Shown here in pieces: positions 1 to 11,829 of a stretch of DNA of 64,000 nt. This DNA is from Pseudeuparius sepicola (taxonomy: Eukaryota; Arthropoda; Insecta; Coleoptera; Anthribidae), in contig OY987308.1 in assembly GCA_963920635.1 (NCBI GenBank), forward strand, positions 25,916,096 to 25,980,095. The letters run 5' to 3'. Numbering within the stretch: the stretch's first letter is position 1; every line of letters begins with the position of its first letter. The notes under the pieces were generated by a model. That model was not told where the DNA came from. It searched no databases and was given only the letters and a program-made list of their open reading frames with translations. The position numbers and the translations under genes are program-made.

Positions 1-345
1 TGCTTCTTGTGCAGCCTACACAACAAATCTATTGATTTTCAAATTTACTAAAATATGTATACTGAAGGATTGCGCTTCTATAGGAAACAATTTCGCAATG
101 TGTACGAAAAGTTAAATGAGCCTTTATCGGCCGGGTTTTGAATATTTGGTCACTTTTGACGGGCGATTTCTCCGCGTCTGACGTTTGATGTTTACATCTC
201 GCCAAGGCCTACTTATTGAAAAAATCGTACAATAATGGGCTACATTATTGTACGATTTCTGTGCTTTTAATGACGATTTTGGGACGTTTTAATGCCGATT
301 TCAAGAAAAAAATATTATGTCACTACTGTTTACTGACGATTCGTG
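1..345 (-). repeat. 5S-containing repeat family A, copy 1 (cut by window edge)
   Basis: It matches the left part of the family seen complete at 37740-38200 and 39690-40170 in the same orientation (for example GACGGGCGAT, CGTCTGACGTTTGATGTTTA, CCAAGGCCTACTTATTGAAA). The 5S-like segment would lie beyond position 1. Confidence 0.75.
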
Positions 346-958
346 ATCCTCTATTAGAGAAGCTAAGACAATTTTGAATTATGTGAAAACAAATCAAAAT
401 TTAGTTAAATGGTTTTTGAGACAATTTTAAAACTTGAAAACAAAAAGTTCTACTAGCCAATTTGAAAAAGATCCAATTGGGCAATTAGCTCCCTAGGTAA
501 ATATCAAATATTAAATATTTGCAGGTACCTATTTTCAAATATATTTTAATCGCACTACCCCGCGCGTGCATTTTCAAATATTTTTGCGAAAAAAAAAAGC
601 AAATCGACCGATTTGGAGGAGAACCCCCCCCCCCCCCCGGCAACGGGATTTAATTTGCAATCCTGGCGAATTTACACCCCATCCGACCTCAGAATTTATC
701 TGGCGCAATTTTCTCAGCGCCATCTAACGGCCACTATCGGAGCGGGGCAATCTGATCCCGCCCTCGATTATCTCCGGCCCTTATTTCCCCGAGTTTTGCC
801 CGTTGCGGGGGAGGAGCGGGGGCGGGGGCGGGTGGCGAAATTAGACGGAAAATTCAATAAGGAAAGGGAAAATTGGCCGGGACGGTGCGGTTCCGTACGT
901 GGGAATTTAATTTTGGAAAAAAAGTAAATATGAAAATTGAATAAAATTTTCTTGAGAG
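346..958. other. Non-coding flank, no gene seen
   Basis: A+T-rich DNA with a run of C at about 628-638 and a short G-rich stretch near 805-835. The open frame at 613-927 has no recognisable domain and I do not call it a gene. Confidence 0.5.
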
Positions 959-2495
959 CACCCTGTATACAGGGTGAGTTTTTTTCGATGTCCACTATGG
1001 GGATCTCGGAAACTAGCAGAGCTAGAATAAAGGTTAAATAGGGAAAGAAATGCAGTTTTGAATGCTCAATCTAATGCCCCTTTTGGATTTTTAAAAAAGT
1101 TCACGGCTCACTAGATATTTTGAAAAAAGTGAATTTTTGCTATTTCATCAGATCTCTGTAGCTCCGTTATTTCTGATTATACAGAAAAACTGTAGAGACA
1201 AAAATTGTAGATATTTTTGGCTTAATAAGATAATCTAATCCAATTTTTTATGTTGTTTGTGATTTTTGAGATATGACATAAACTTGTGTTTTTTAAATGT
1301 AAATCATAGTTGGCTGGGGCCTTATCAAATCGTCCATTTTTTGAGCTTTCCAAAGATATAATACTCGGCATAGTTATTATAACAAATAAAACAGCTATGG
1401 CTAAATTTCTGATTTTTTTTTTTTAATTTTCACATAGTCAGCCATGGAATATTTTCATAATTACGTTCTATTTTATAATTAGACATACTTCAAACTTTCT
1501 AATATTTTGTTTTTAGCTGGTAACAAAATGTAACAAAATAAAACAAAAATTAAAAAAACTCAAATTCAAATTATTATCCTTTTAAAAGGCCACCTTTTAA
1601 AATAAAAAAGCTGTTCAAATAATCCATCATTATTATTTATGCAAATATCGCATCTTTTTAAAACTGAATTTGTCGCCTTTCTTAGAGAGCGCCTGTCAAT
1701 ACTGGCAATTGCTTCTAAAACAGCTGCTCTCAATTCAGAAATTGTCTCATACTTTACTTTGTACTGTTCCCCACAAAAAGAAATCCAAAACAGACAAATC
1801 GGGGGATCGGGGCTGCCAGGAAATAGGTCTATTTCTCCCTATCCAGCTATTTGGATAGAGCCAATCTAGGTAATTTCTTACGGACAAATAATTATGTGGT
1901 GGAGCTCCATCATGATAATTTTTGTTTTATTTTGTCACTTTTGTTACCAGCTAAAAATAAAATATTTGAAAGTTTGAAGTATGTGTTATTATAAAATAGA
2001 ACATAATTACGAAAATATTCCATGGCTGACTATGTGGAAATTTTAAAAAAATCAGAAAATTAGCCATAGCTCTTTTATTTTTTATAATAACTATGCGGAG
2101 TATGATATCTTTGGAAAGCTCAAAAAATGGCCGATTTAATAAGGCAGCTGCCAACTATGACTTACATTTTAAAAAAACACAAGTTTATGTCATATCTCAA
2201 AAATCACAAACAACAAAAAAAAATGGATCAGATTATCTTATTAGGTTCAAAATTATCTACAATTTTTGTCTCTACAGTTTTTCTGTATAATCAGAAATAA
2301 CGGAGCTACAGAGATCTGATGAAATAGCAAAAAATCACTCTTTTCAAAATATCTAGCGAGCCATGAACTTTTTTAAAAATCCAAAAGGGGCATTAAATTG
2401 AGAATTCAAAACTGCAATTCTTTCCCCACTTAACCTTTGTTCTAGCTCTGCTAGTTTCCGAGATCCCCATAGTGGGCATCAAAAAAACTCGGTTT
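959..2495. mobile_element. Foldback element with mariner-type transposase remnant in its loop
   Basis: Two arms of about 550-650 bp are inverted copies. The left arm starts ACAGGGTGAGTTTTTTTCGA near 971 and the right arm ends near 2490 with the inverse of the same sequence, though its outer CACCCTGT is lost. The loop (about 1620-1920) holds a decayed transposase fragment. Related half-copies lie at 5345-5912 and 6021-6210. Confidence 0.8.
1622..1914 (-). pseudogene. Mariner/Tc1-superfamily transposase C-terminal fragment
   Basis: On the minus strand the loop of the foldback reads HDGAPPHNYLSVRNYL, then WIGRNRPISW and PRSPDLSVLDFFLWG. These are the second and third catalytic regions of the arthropod mariner-type transposases with DGAPPH and SPDL..LDFFLWG. 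A two-base deletion after SKV shifts the frame, after which YETISELRAAVLEAI continues the protein. It is a dead remnant but identifies the parent of the foldback family. Confidence 0.8.
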
Positions 2496-2499
2496 TCGA

Positions 2500-3055
2500 A
2501 ATCTACGCATTTTTCTGGTTTTAACGATATACCAGTTGTTTAGTATTGGCTAAACAAAAAAGTCAATTTGAGATAAAACCTGTAAATATTTGCCATGTTA
2601 CTATATTGTATCCATTTCGCAAGTTTTATACTAATTACCTATACATTGAAGGGCCATAGCCAACGCGATAAAATCCGGACATTCGCCCACCCCAAACTCA
2701 TGTTTATTCATCCCCAACATATTATCCAACCCCCCACCCCACACACAATGTATGTTTCAATTACGGCCCGTACTCTTTTTATTCCATGGTAAAATCTGGG
2801 GACAATGCCGGACCTGTCGGCCATATTGCCCCTAATTATCGACGATTTTGCCTGCGGATTTTTTTTTGATTAATTTTTGATTGATAGGGGAAATATTGGA
2901 CGTGGACGAGCGATGATTATCGAAATTGGTTTATGAATTAATCAGTTTTTATTGGCGACAAAATGGCTGACAGTGATTGAACCCTGAAGTCTACGGGAAA
3001 ATATAAATATATACATACTCAAAAGAACACTGTCCAACAAGTAAATACCTGAAAT
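2500..3055. other. Non-coding, no feature seen
   Basis: A+T-rich sequence. The short frame at 2595-2792 shows no domain. Confidence 0.4.
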
Positions 3056-3056
3056 A

Positions 3057-3900
3057 TTAGAAATTTGAACACACCTTTAAATATTTAAGGTTGTAGTGAT
3101 CTTCTTTACCGATATGGGTGAATATGTCAGCTAGTGTCAGATGGTTCCAGGGACTCTTGAAAATAAGAGGACCCAGCATTTCACAGTCTATCACAGAGGA
3201 AAAGTGAAGCCTTGCGGGGAAGGTTGTTTTCTGTATACTCCAAGGAGACCACATATAAGTGGGCTGGTACAAGGTTATGTTATATGCCAGTGTCCAACTG
3301 CCATCAGGTTTTATGTGATAGATAGTGCCATAGATTCTAAAGGAGGCAAAAAATTTCCCATCATAATTCACAATATTAAGTTTTCTAACTTTCAGATACT
3401 CGGATGTGACAATTAAAGAATTTCAACTATACAATAAATTTGTTTCATTTGACAGTTGCCATATTCTGTAATTGTAGACACAACATTGTCAAGTCTAATT
3501 TTTAGAAATTATGGAAACCATTATTAATATTTACTAACAATCAAAGTACCTGTTATATTCATAGATTCTCCAATAAAATGGCATACTCGGCATCACTGAT
3601 ACCATTAGAATGATGAAAGAATAGGCCTCACTTTGGAAAGTATAATGCTGGGTCCCCTTATTTTAAAGAGTCCCTGGATGATTCTATACAAGCTAACCTT
3701 TATAGGTGATTCATTTTTAATAAAATTTAATAACGAGTTTAAATCATCTACTCCCATGTTCCCATATTATAAATATGTCATCTACATATCTCCACCAAAC
3801 ATTAGGTTGATGAACATATCTAGTAAACTCATTTTGTTCAAAATCTTTCATGAATAATTGTGATAAAGAAGACCCCATAGACATCTATATTAAAATTTGC
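3057..3900. repeat. Inverted duplicate of a Penelope-derived segment
   Basis: The segment around 3131-3180 (CCAGGGACTCTTGAAAATAA, GACCCAGCAT) recurs inverted at about 3640-3695. The right half contains the RT remnant described separately; the left half is a more diverged copy. Confidence 0.5.
3685..3893 (-). pseudogene. Penelope-like reverse transcriptase fragment
   Basis: The minus strand reads MSMGSSLSQLFMKDFEQN, then WWRYVDDIFIIWEHGS, and in a shifted frame DDLNSLLNFIKNESPIKVSLY. MGSxLS, then YVDD followed by an IW.HG segment and LN.FLN..HP.I is the order in Penelope-like RTs. There is at least one frameshift and no intact ORF, so this is a dead fragment. Confidence 0.7.
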
Positions 3901-5340
3901 CATTTCTACTAAAAGTAGAAATCAAAAATTAAATGGACTTAATTACTTGAGTTTGTATTATTTGTCAGCGGCAGCAAAAATCAGAATGTTTTGCGTCCAA
4001 CGGCCAAAAAAATGCCCTAAAACCCCGCCGAATTTCGCGTAGCAGACCCCCGGGGACTTTGCAGACTTTGCACAATATCAGAGGACATGAATAATCCACA
4101 TACAATTCTGCACCCTCATAATACACTTAGGTCCCAAACTTCGAACTGACGGATTATTAATCACTACCCGCTTGTTTCCCAGTCTATAAACGCCCGTACT
4201 CTTTTTGTCGAAGGCCGAATTTAATTACAACCGAATGGGGGGCCCAGTAATCGAACCAGTAAATCAGGGCTAACCAGGCAATGATGAGAGGGGGACTACC
4301 CTTAATGGGAGGGTAGTTTAATTTGGGAGGAGATTCTCGCGCGGAACTTGCTACTCGTTGTCGAAACGAGACAATTATAAAGCAATCATTAGTGGAGGTG
4401 GCGCAGAAAATTGTACACCGTGATTTTGAAAACTTTTGTGGTCCTCTACACCTACCTGGACAAGACCCGAGCATGACGTCATATTTCATTGTTGTCTACG
4501 GAAGTAGACGCTACTGAAGTAGCGCTACTCTACGAAAAAAATGGCGACTTATTATATTAGGTTATAGAGGGGTATTCTGTGGTTATTGGTATGTCAGTTT
4601 CTGACGCTTAAAATGGCCTAAATTTTAAATATCCAGCTTTATTACGATTTGTCTTCTTTTTACGGTAACGAATTGTCTTTGCGTCCAGTATTTAGCAGTT
4701 TTATCCTATTAACTCAGATTTTATAGGTAGATTTGTTTGTGATAACATGAAATTTCCATGCACATGAAGAAAATGATATGCACACTGCACAGACCATTAG
4801 ATGAATTGCAGAAGAATAAACACTATTTTGGAATTATGGAATGATCTGATCAACCAGATGAAGAAGCGAAAATTCTAGATATTATTTTAGAAGAGTATTT
4901 TGTAACGTATGCAAGAATAAAAATAGAAAATTTTGTTTATAGCTCCAAAGCGAGCCACTAGTCCTCCATATAAAGAAGAAACTGAAAAATCTAATGCGTT
5001 TTATGCTTACTTACACTACAAACTGGCCAAGGACTTCAAGAGGTACCAAATACTCTTGCTTGCTTTTTAGACTCGCTTTTCTTAAGAAAATGTAGGTATG
5101 GAAATATGCCATGTGAACTCGTCAAATTAGAGGGACATAACAAACAAATATTTTATTATATTTTGGATATTGAATTCGTTGTAACAGACATATTTGCATG
5201 TTTTTATTTTATAAAAGACTCTGCAACAATGGTATTTTAACATTAAACCACCGAATAAATTTGTTTCTTCGTGTGGTGCCAGTGGCGATCGCTTGAAACA
5301 GCGCTATGCACAGGTCTGTAATAATATAGTGTTGGTCCAA
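3901..5340. other. Non-coding, no gene seen
   Basis: Includes frames at 4184-4517 on both strands with no recognisable domain. The G+C-richer patch near 4010-4070 has no repeat or motif I can name. Confidence 0.4.
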
Positions 5341-5344
5341 TACC

Positions 5345-5906
5345 TACATCGTTACATTTTGTTACCAGCTAAAAATAAAATACTTGAAAGTTTGAAGTAT
5401 TTCTTATTATAAAATAGAACGTAATTACGAAAATATTCCATGGCTGACTATGTGAACATTAAAAAAAAATCAGATAATTAGCCACAGCTCTTTTATTTTT
5501 TATAATAACTATGCCGAGTATTATATCTTTGGAAAGCTCAAAAATGGCCGATTTTATAAGGCCACAGCAAACTATGATTTATATTTAAAAAACACAAGTT
5601 TATGTCATATCTCAAGAATTAAAAACAACATAAAAAATTGGATAGATTATCTTATTAAGCCCAAAATTATCTACAATTTTTGTCTCTACAGTTCTTCTGT
5701 ACAATCAGAAATAAGGGAGCTACAGAGATCTGATGAAATAGCAAAAATCACTGTTTTCAAAATATCTAGTGAGCCATGAAGTTTTTTAAAAACCCAAAAG
5801 GGGCATTAGATTGAGCATTCAAAACCGCAATTCTTTCCCCACTTACCCTTTGTTCTAGCTCTGCTAGTTTCAGATGTCCCCATAGAGGTCATCGAAAAAA
5901 CTCACC

Positions 5907-5950
<44 letters not shown>

Positions 5951-5984
5951 TCCTGTATATTTCTACCCATTTTTCTGGTTTTAG

Positions 5985-6024
<40 letters not shown>

Positions 6025-6204
6025 GGTGAGTTTTTTCGATGACCTCTATGGGGACATCTGAAACTAGCAGAGCTAGAACAAAGGGTAAGTGGGGAAAGAA
6101 TTGCGGTTTTGAATGCTCAATCTAATGCCCCTTTTGGGTTTTTAAAAAACTTCATGGCTCACTAGATATTTTGAAAACAGTGATTTTTGCTATTTCATCA
6201 GATC

Positions 6205-6255
<51 letters not shown>

Positions 6256-6355
6256 CTAAAACCAGAAAAATGGGTAGAAATATACAGGATGTTCCATACA
6301 ATTCTGTACAATTTTCATATTTACATTTTTTTTCCAAAATTAAAAACAAAAAAGG
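5345..6355. mobile_element. Rearranged foldback half-copies joined by (TA)n tracts
   Basis: 5345-5912 is a right-arm copy of the 959-2495 element ending in GAAAAAACTCACCCTGTATA. A (TA)n run follows, then a second one near 5987-6020. 6021-6210 is the same element inverted (ACAGGGTGAGTTTTTTCGAT...), then a third (TA)n run to about 6254. The phrase TTTTTCTGGTTTTAGCGATA occurs at 5971 and inverted at about 6253-6272, so the block is a compound inverted structure. Confidence 0.65.
5911..6254. repeat. Three (TA)n microsatellites
   Basis: Pure TA runs lie at about 5921-5948, 5987-6020 and 6208-6253, each at a junction between foldback segments. The ORFs read through them (IYIYIY...) are artefacts. 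Confidence 0.9.
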
Positions 6356-6359
6356 ATAA

Positions 6360-6865
6360 TCTTGGCCTTTAATAGAATCGTTGAGGTTCCGTAACTAATT
6401 TTCGACGTTTTCGCGTTCAGAGTCTTCGAGAATTAGCATCTGGGGCCGCCCACGGCGCCCCGTTGTATCTGTCGATGGTAATTGACGCCCCGGAAAGCCC
6501 CCGACCGACAGAAAACAACCCTAATTCCTTGCGAAGGGACAAAGCCGCCGAACCGGGGATATTGTATTTTTCTAAGAATTACCCCGAGCGGTTTCGGGAA
6601 CCGACTCTGCCGGGAATTCAATTTGGGAAAGGGGATTTAATTGGGACCGATTTTTTCCCCGGTATACACCCGGGGATCTTTTGTAGCATTGTGTGGAGAG
6701 CGAAGCGGCTTTATTTAAGGGGTTTTCGGCTGGATCGGAGTGACTTGGGACTGCAGGAAAGCTATTAGAATCTTGCTGTAACCGAAAATAAAATGCTCGA
6801 AGTCGGAGCAAATAACGAATGGTATCAGTAAATATTAATTTTTTCAATTAAGAGTAAGACATTGA
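6360..6865. other. G+C-richer non-coding stretch
   Basis: 6430-6770 is richer in CCG/CGG than its surroundings. Open frames on both strands show no domain. Nothing further is recognised. Confidence 0.35.
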
Positions 6866-6926
6866 AAGTGCAGCAACGTAGGGCGCGGTCAGCTTATGTA
6901 TGGGTGACCGCGTTTTTTATTTTTTT
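6866..6926 (+). repeat. Short 5S rRNA-derived module (type B), copy 1
   Basis: GCAGCAACGTAGGGCGCGGT followed by TATGGGTGACCGCG matches the box-C/3' internal promoter part of 5S rRNA (AGCAGCGTCGGGCGCGGT ... GATGGGTGACCGC). A T-rich tract follows immediately. The 5' half of 5S is absent. Confidence 0.7.
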
Positions 6927-6929
6927 AAG

Positions 6930-7335
6930 GGTCCGTGCATTTTTTTTATTTATGACATTAGAAAGATTTGTTTTTTAACCAAGATAAAGTTTTACCGAAA
7001 CCCACTAAAAATCGGTGTTTCAAAAATTATGAGAAAATAATAAACAACACAAATTCAATTCAATATTAAAGTGATTTATTTAGCACGTTATTTATTCCCA
7101 AATCATTTGTAAAACTATATTTTCTTTCTTATTAGAGATAATTATAACTTTTGTTTTCCAAACATTTAAGTTTAATTTATTGTTACATATAAATATATCT
7201 TCAAATTATTTTAATCTTCTTGTAAATTATATTCAATTTCATCCAATGTTATCACCTAGACAAAAAATTAACTTATCAAAGCGGTATTTGGCTGTATTTA
7301 ACTTATCAAAGTCGTATTTGGCATTTTTTGTATAA
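6930..7335. other. A+T-rich non-coding, no feature
   Basis: No repeat or coding signal was recognised apart from a 20-base duplicate of AACTTATCAAAG(C/T)(C/G)GTATTTGG at about 7270-7320. Confidence 0.4.
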
Positions 7336-7342
7336 CTTACTA

Positions 7343-7500
7343 TATGCCATAAATATAAATATTAAAGAAAAGGGGTCCCAAATCAGATCCCTGCGGTACA
7401 CCATTTTGGCGCACACGCTTTCTTTAAATTTCACAACCTGTTGCCTATTATTAAAACAATTTTTTGAACCATTTGAATGTAACTCCATTAATAACAATTT
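7343..7500 (-). pseudogene. Non-LTR (jockey-type) reverse transcriptase fragment
   Basis: The minus strand (7411-7343) reads RQNGVPQGSDLGPLFFNIYI, the GVPQGSxLGPLLFNIYIND motif of non-LTR RTs, and the -1/+1 frame just upstream continues a basic stretch (RQQVVKFKESV). A stop and a frameshift separate the pieces. It is too short to name a clade securely. Confidence 0.65.
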
Positions 7501-8845
7501 TCCATAACTTTTTAGTGGAAAAAACCCATTTTATTTTATAGAAAGACAAAAAGTGATAACAAAGTTATTGTTTATTGATAAGTTTAAACAGCTTTAGCCT
7601 TAATATTAAGATATTAGGTACTTAAATTACCATGTACTTTCAAAAAAGATATAATAAACATTTATAAAAATAAAAATTATTGTTTTCCAAAGTGGGCATT
7701 GAAAAAAAAACTGTTGTTTGGTCACTAAAATGCACCGCAGGCGAAATTTTTTAGAAATATTATGGACAAATAATTTAAACGAAACATAGAAGATTACAAA
7801 GTCACAACACCATGATGTATTTTTCCTCTTTTTTTCTTAATGGGGAGAGAGATGTGGGTTGAAAGCCCCCTATCTACGACTCCGCACATAATATTATCTT
7901 TTTAATAACACCATAGAATGGAAAGAAACATGCATTCGTTTATTTTGCATAATGTACAGGGCTTAAAATCTAAACGATTTTTTTTATTAATAATGCCATT
8001 AAGATTCTTCTGCGAAAAATCCCCTCTCCGAGATCTGATCTTGGAAATTTATTACGTTTGATAAAGATTTTCCGAACCTATTGAATCGGGGGAACATTTA
8101 AAAACCAACCCTCGGCCTTGGCGCAGCTGTATGCAAAGTAAATTTTCAATTTTTGATGAACCCATTCAAGCGGCAAGTGCACCAAACAAAGAAAGCAAAT
8201 TGCTGTCGGATCTCAAGCCCTTTAAACCGTCCTAGATTCACAACTTCGTGTGTGCATCCCGCAGGGTTCCTTCTACACTTTGCGAAGTACAAAAAAAAAT
8301 TATAAGGGGTATCTAAGGGGTATTGTTCGTCGTGTGTCTGTGCGAACGTTACATTGTCTACATGGAAATGTTGTAGAGTGACGAAATGAATCTAGGGACC
8401 GTTTGAACGTCGAAAGATCGCCCTCTAGCCCTCTGAGGATCAGATATGTCAAGCAGAAAACGACAAAAGAAGTGTTTAGTACAAGAGGACGTCGTCGTAC
8501 TAAACAAAAGCGCCCTTGCTCTGGAGTTTGTTAGCATGCAAATGGGGGGGAAGGCTCCACTTAAAATGGGAGTAATCTCCAGCTTTTGCCGTCGCACATT
8601 TTTCTTTTCAGCTTTACTATTCATATTAAAATAAACTCGGTCGTAAGCGGCGCGGGTCAACTCTCAACCAACCACCCATTAGACGATCTACGGGCGGACA
8701 GGGAGCACAAGCCCAACTTCTAACTTAAGGGCCCTCTTAATGTGTGCCAACTCAAAGTCGTTAACTCCAGATTATAAGATATTCGAAGCCGGGAAAGGAC
8801 CGCGAGCTGTAAACAGCAAATTTATGCGTGTTTATGGAAATCTTG
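7500..8845. other. Non-coding, no gene seen
   Basis: Includes frames at 8358-8660 and 8446-8634 that overlap on opposite strands without any domain. Short palindrome GTACTAAAC/GTTTAGTAC at about 8473-8504 only. Confidence 0.4.
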
Positions 8846-8849
8846 TAAC

Positions 8850-10060
8850 AGATTACGAATTTGCAAGAAATTTATATAAAACTATACTGTCACATTTTTT
8901 CCAACTTTTTGTATTTTGGTCTCTAACTTTTAAACCGCTTGGTATAGAATACACGTGAAAGAGTCAACGAAATCACAAGAAAATTTGCTTTCAATGTGTA
9001 TTAAACTAGTGCGAATTTGCATAGATTTGATTGAGATATAAACAATTAAATTTTGGAGATGCTCATCTGTGCAAGGATTTCCGCTAGTTAAATTTGCTTC
9101 CACCTTTTTGTACTTTCATCTTTAACTTTTGAAACGCTTAATGTAGAACAAAAATGAAAGAAGCAATATATTCGCAATAAAATTTGCTTCAATACTGAAC
9201 AAAAGAACCGAGAAATCATATCGATTTAGTCGAAATTATAAACTAGCAAAACTTAAATGGGCTGATTTATTTCTGTATTTTTGTTTGTAACTTTTAAACC
9301 ATTTGATGCAGAAAAAAAGTAAAAACGGCAATGAACTCGCAAGAAAATTTGCTTGCAATCGGTATCAAACTAGTGCGAATTTGCATAGATTTACTTGAAA
9401 TATAAACAATTAAATTTTTGGAAGTGCTCATCTGTGCAACGATTTCCGCTAGTTAAATTTGCTTCCACCTCTTTGAACTTTTATCATTAACTTTTGAACC
9501 GCTTAATGTAGAACAAAAATGAAAGGAGCAATAAATTCACAATAAAAATTGCTTCAATACTATACAAAAGAACCGAGAAATCATATCGATTTAGTCGAAA
9601 TATAGACTAGCAAAACATAATTGTGCAGATCTATTTCTGTATTTTTGTTTGTAACTTTTAAACCATTTGATGCAGAAGAAAAGTAAAAACGGCAATGAAC
9701 TCGCAAGAAAATTTGCTTGCTATCGGTATTAAACTAGTGCGAATTTGCATAGATTTAATTGAAATATAAACAATTAAATTTTAGAAGTGCTCATCTGTGC
9801 AACGATTTCCGCTAGGTAAATTTGCTTCCACCTTTTGGAACTTTTATCTTTAACTTTTGAACCGCTCTATGTAGAACAAAAATCAAAGGAGCAATAAATT
9901 CGCAATAAAAATTGCGATACTGTCCGAAAGAACCGAGAAATTATATCGATTTAGTAGAGATTATAGACTAGCAAAACTTAGATGTGCTGATCTATTTCTG
10001 TATTTTTGTTTATAATTTTTAAACCATTTGGTGCAGAAAAAAGTAAAATCTCGTACAAGT
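8850..10060 (+). repeat. Tandem satellite, ~364-bp dimeric unit
   Basis: The phrase ACTAGTGCGAATTTGCATAG recurs at 9005, 9368 and 9733, a period of about 364 bp. Each unit consists of two diverged ~180-bp halves: CTTTAACTTTTGAAACGCTT versus TTGTAACTTTTAAACCATTT. About 3.3 units are present, with the first and last more diverged. Confidence 0.85.
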
Positions 10061-10575
10061 TGACATTAATTTGGTCAAAATACATATCAAACAAAAAATA
10101 TATTATATAAAGCTGTTTATCTGGTCTTCGACTTCCGCGAGTCAAAAAAATTTACCGAATCTGCCGGGAGTTATTTAACGGCGAGAAAACGAAGGGAAAT
10201 AGAGCGTGGGCCGGCGCACTCAATAAATTTCAGGATTTAAATCCCATTTCCTCGAAACTTGTTCGGCACACCTATAGATCCGCACGTCCGGTATAAATTC
10301 CACTTTTGTCTGAAGTTTCCCCGGCGAAAATTCGCACATAAAACCGAATCCCCTTCCGCTGGAAAGTTTTTCGACACAATAGCGCCGTGTTTTGCCCAAC
10401 CCCTTCGCTTAATTGGGCCGGCGGCAAAAAGGACGGGAGCTGGACTCGATTTCTTGCGGAGTTTTTCGAATCTAGACGAATAATTGTTGGCCGGTAACAG
10501 GCCACAGAAACCACTTCGATATTTATACTCAACGCGTTTAATTACAGTTAGAATACATTCTAGCGTACATGAGCA
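10061..10575. other. Non-coding, no gene seen
   Basis: The overlapping frames at 10259-10532 have no domain. A G+C-rich patch at about 10300-10460 is unexplained. Confidence 0.4.
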
Positions 10576-10935
10576 CCACTGGAACTTCTGTCTAAATGAA
10601 AACTATTGTTTTAACTGCCGGAACTTCTGTTACATATAAACACTATTGTTTTTAACTGTTGGAACTTCTGTCACAGATGAGAACTATTGTTTTTAACTGG
10701 CGGAGCTTCAGTCACAGATGAGCACTATCGTTTTTAACTATTGGAACTTCCGTCACATATGAACACTATTGTTTCTAAAGACTACAACTTCTGTATTTCT
10801 AGATCATATCTGAACACTACTAGGTTTAACTAGTGGAACTTCTGTCGCATATGATGAGAACTACCGTTTTTAACTGGCGGAACTTCTGTCATACGTGAGC
10901 ACTATTAGCTTTCAACTGAAGGAACTTCTGTTGCC
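10576..10935 (+). repeat. 41-bp minisatellite
   Basis: GGAACTTCTGTCACATATGA plus CACTATTGTTTTTAACTG recurs with starts at 10581, 10620, 10661, 10702 and 10743, and about four more diverged units to 10931. Nine units of about 41 bp in total. Confidence 0.85.
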
Positions 10936-11828
10936 CAACAATTCGCCTATACCTTAAGTTATAATAGAGCGAGCAAACTAGCCGAATTTCCCGAGATTCG
11001 CGAAATTAATACGTTTACCTAACGGCGCTGATAGGTTCGGGGCGCGCCCTTTTTAAATTTTAAGCACAGGGCAGGGCTTAGCAACCTAATTAGTGAATTT
11101 CAAATCCGCTTTTAATACCCACCCCTGCCCCGACTTTCTAAACCTAATCAATTCCGAATTTGGGGGGTGGACGAGGTCCGAAAATCAACCGGGGCTAACG
11201 TACGGGTTCGCGTTGTAAAATTTCCCATCGATTAGGCGTGTAAGTCCATTAGTTTGATAAATACCGGCGTTCTACGTGTAAAAATAAACGCCAAAGGACG
11301 ATCTGATCGATACTGTTGCGTACGCGTTGTCACCGGATATATTATTTTCCGTTCGGAAATGTACCGAGGTACCTGGAAGTCGTCTTGTTCACATGGAAAG
11401 TTTAACTAAGAGTTAAGACGTAACAAGGGGGCGCACGACCCCTTCTGCTGCGCTAATTAGATTGGAAACAAGCAATCGACGGTCCGGAAATGGATTTGCG
11501 AGGAAGGGGAACGGCTGTAAGCGGCTGATATAGGGTTAAGTCGGCGGTATGGTTCGAGAAGGAATGAGGGGATATAATCTGCCTACTTTAAGCTATAATA
11601 TATGTTAACTGACCTAGGTTAGGTTAGGTTAGTTCAGCTAATGTAGGTATTTTGGTTTAATTAGGTGATTTAATAAGTTAGCTAACCTATAGCTCAGGTT
11701 AGCATTCAGGAGATGGTGATATAGCTGGCTTTCTAGATATTTACATGACCATTTTACATTTTTTTGGTATTTTAATTTTTCCGTAGCAACAAATCAAAGT
11801 GACATCATTCTTAGTTTCTAAAGATAGA
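10936..11828. other. Non-coding with short TTAGG run
   Basis: Mostly unremarkable. CTAGGTTAGGTTAGGTTAG at 11614-11632 contains about 3.5 units of TTAGG, the usual insect telomere repeat. No gene was seen. Confidence 0.4.
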
Positions 11829-11829
11829 A

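Noticed and set aside
6152..6372. ORFs on both strands rich in IYIYIY
   Set aside because: They are read through (TA)n microsatellites, which are open in several frames on both strands.
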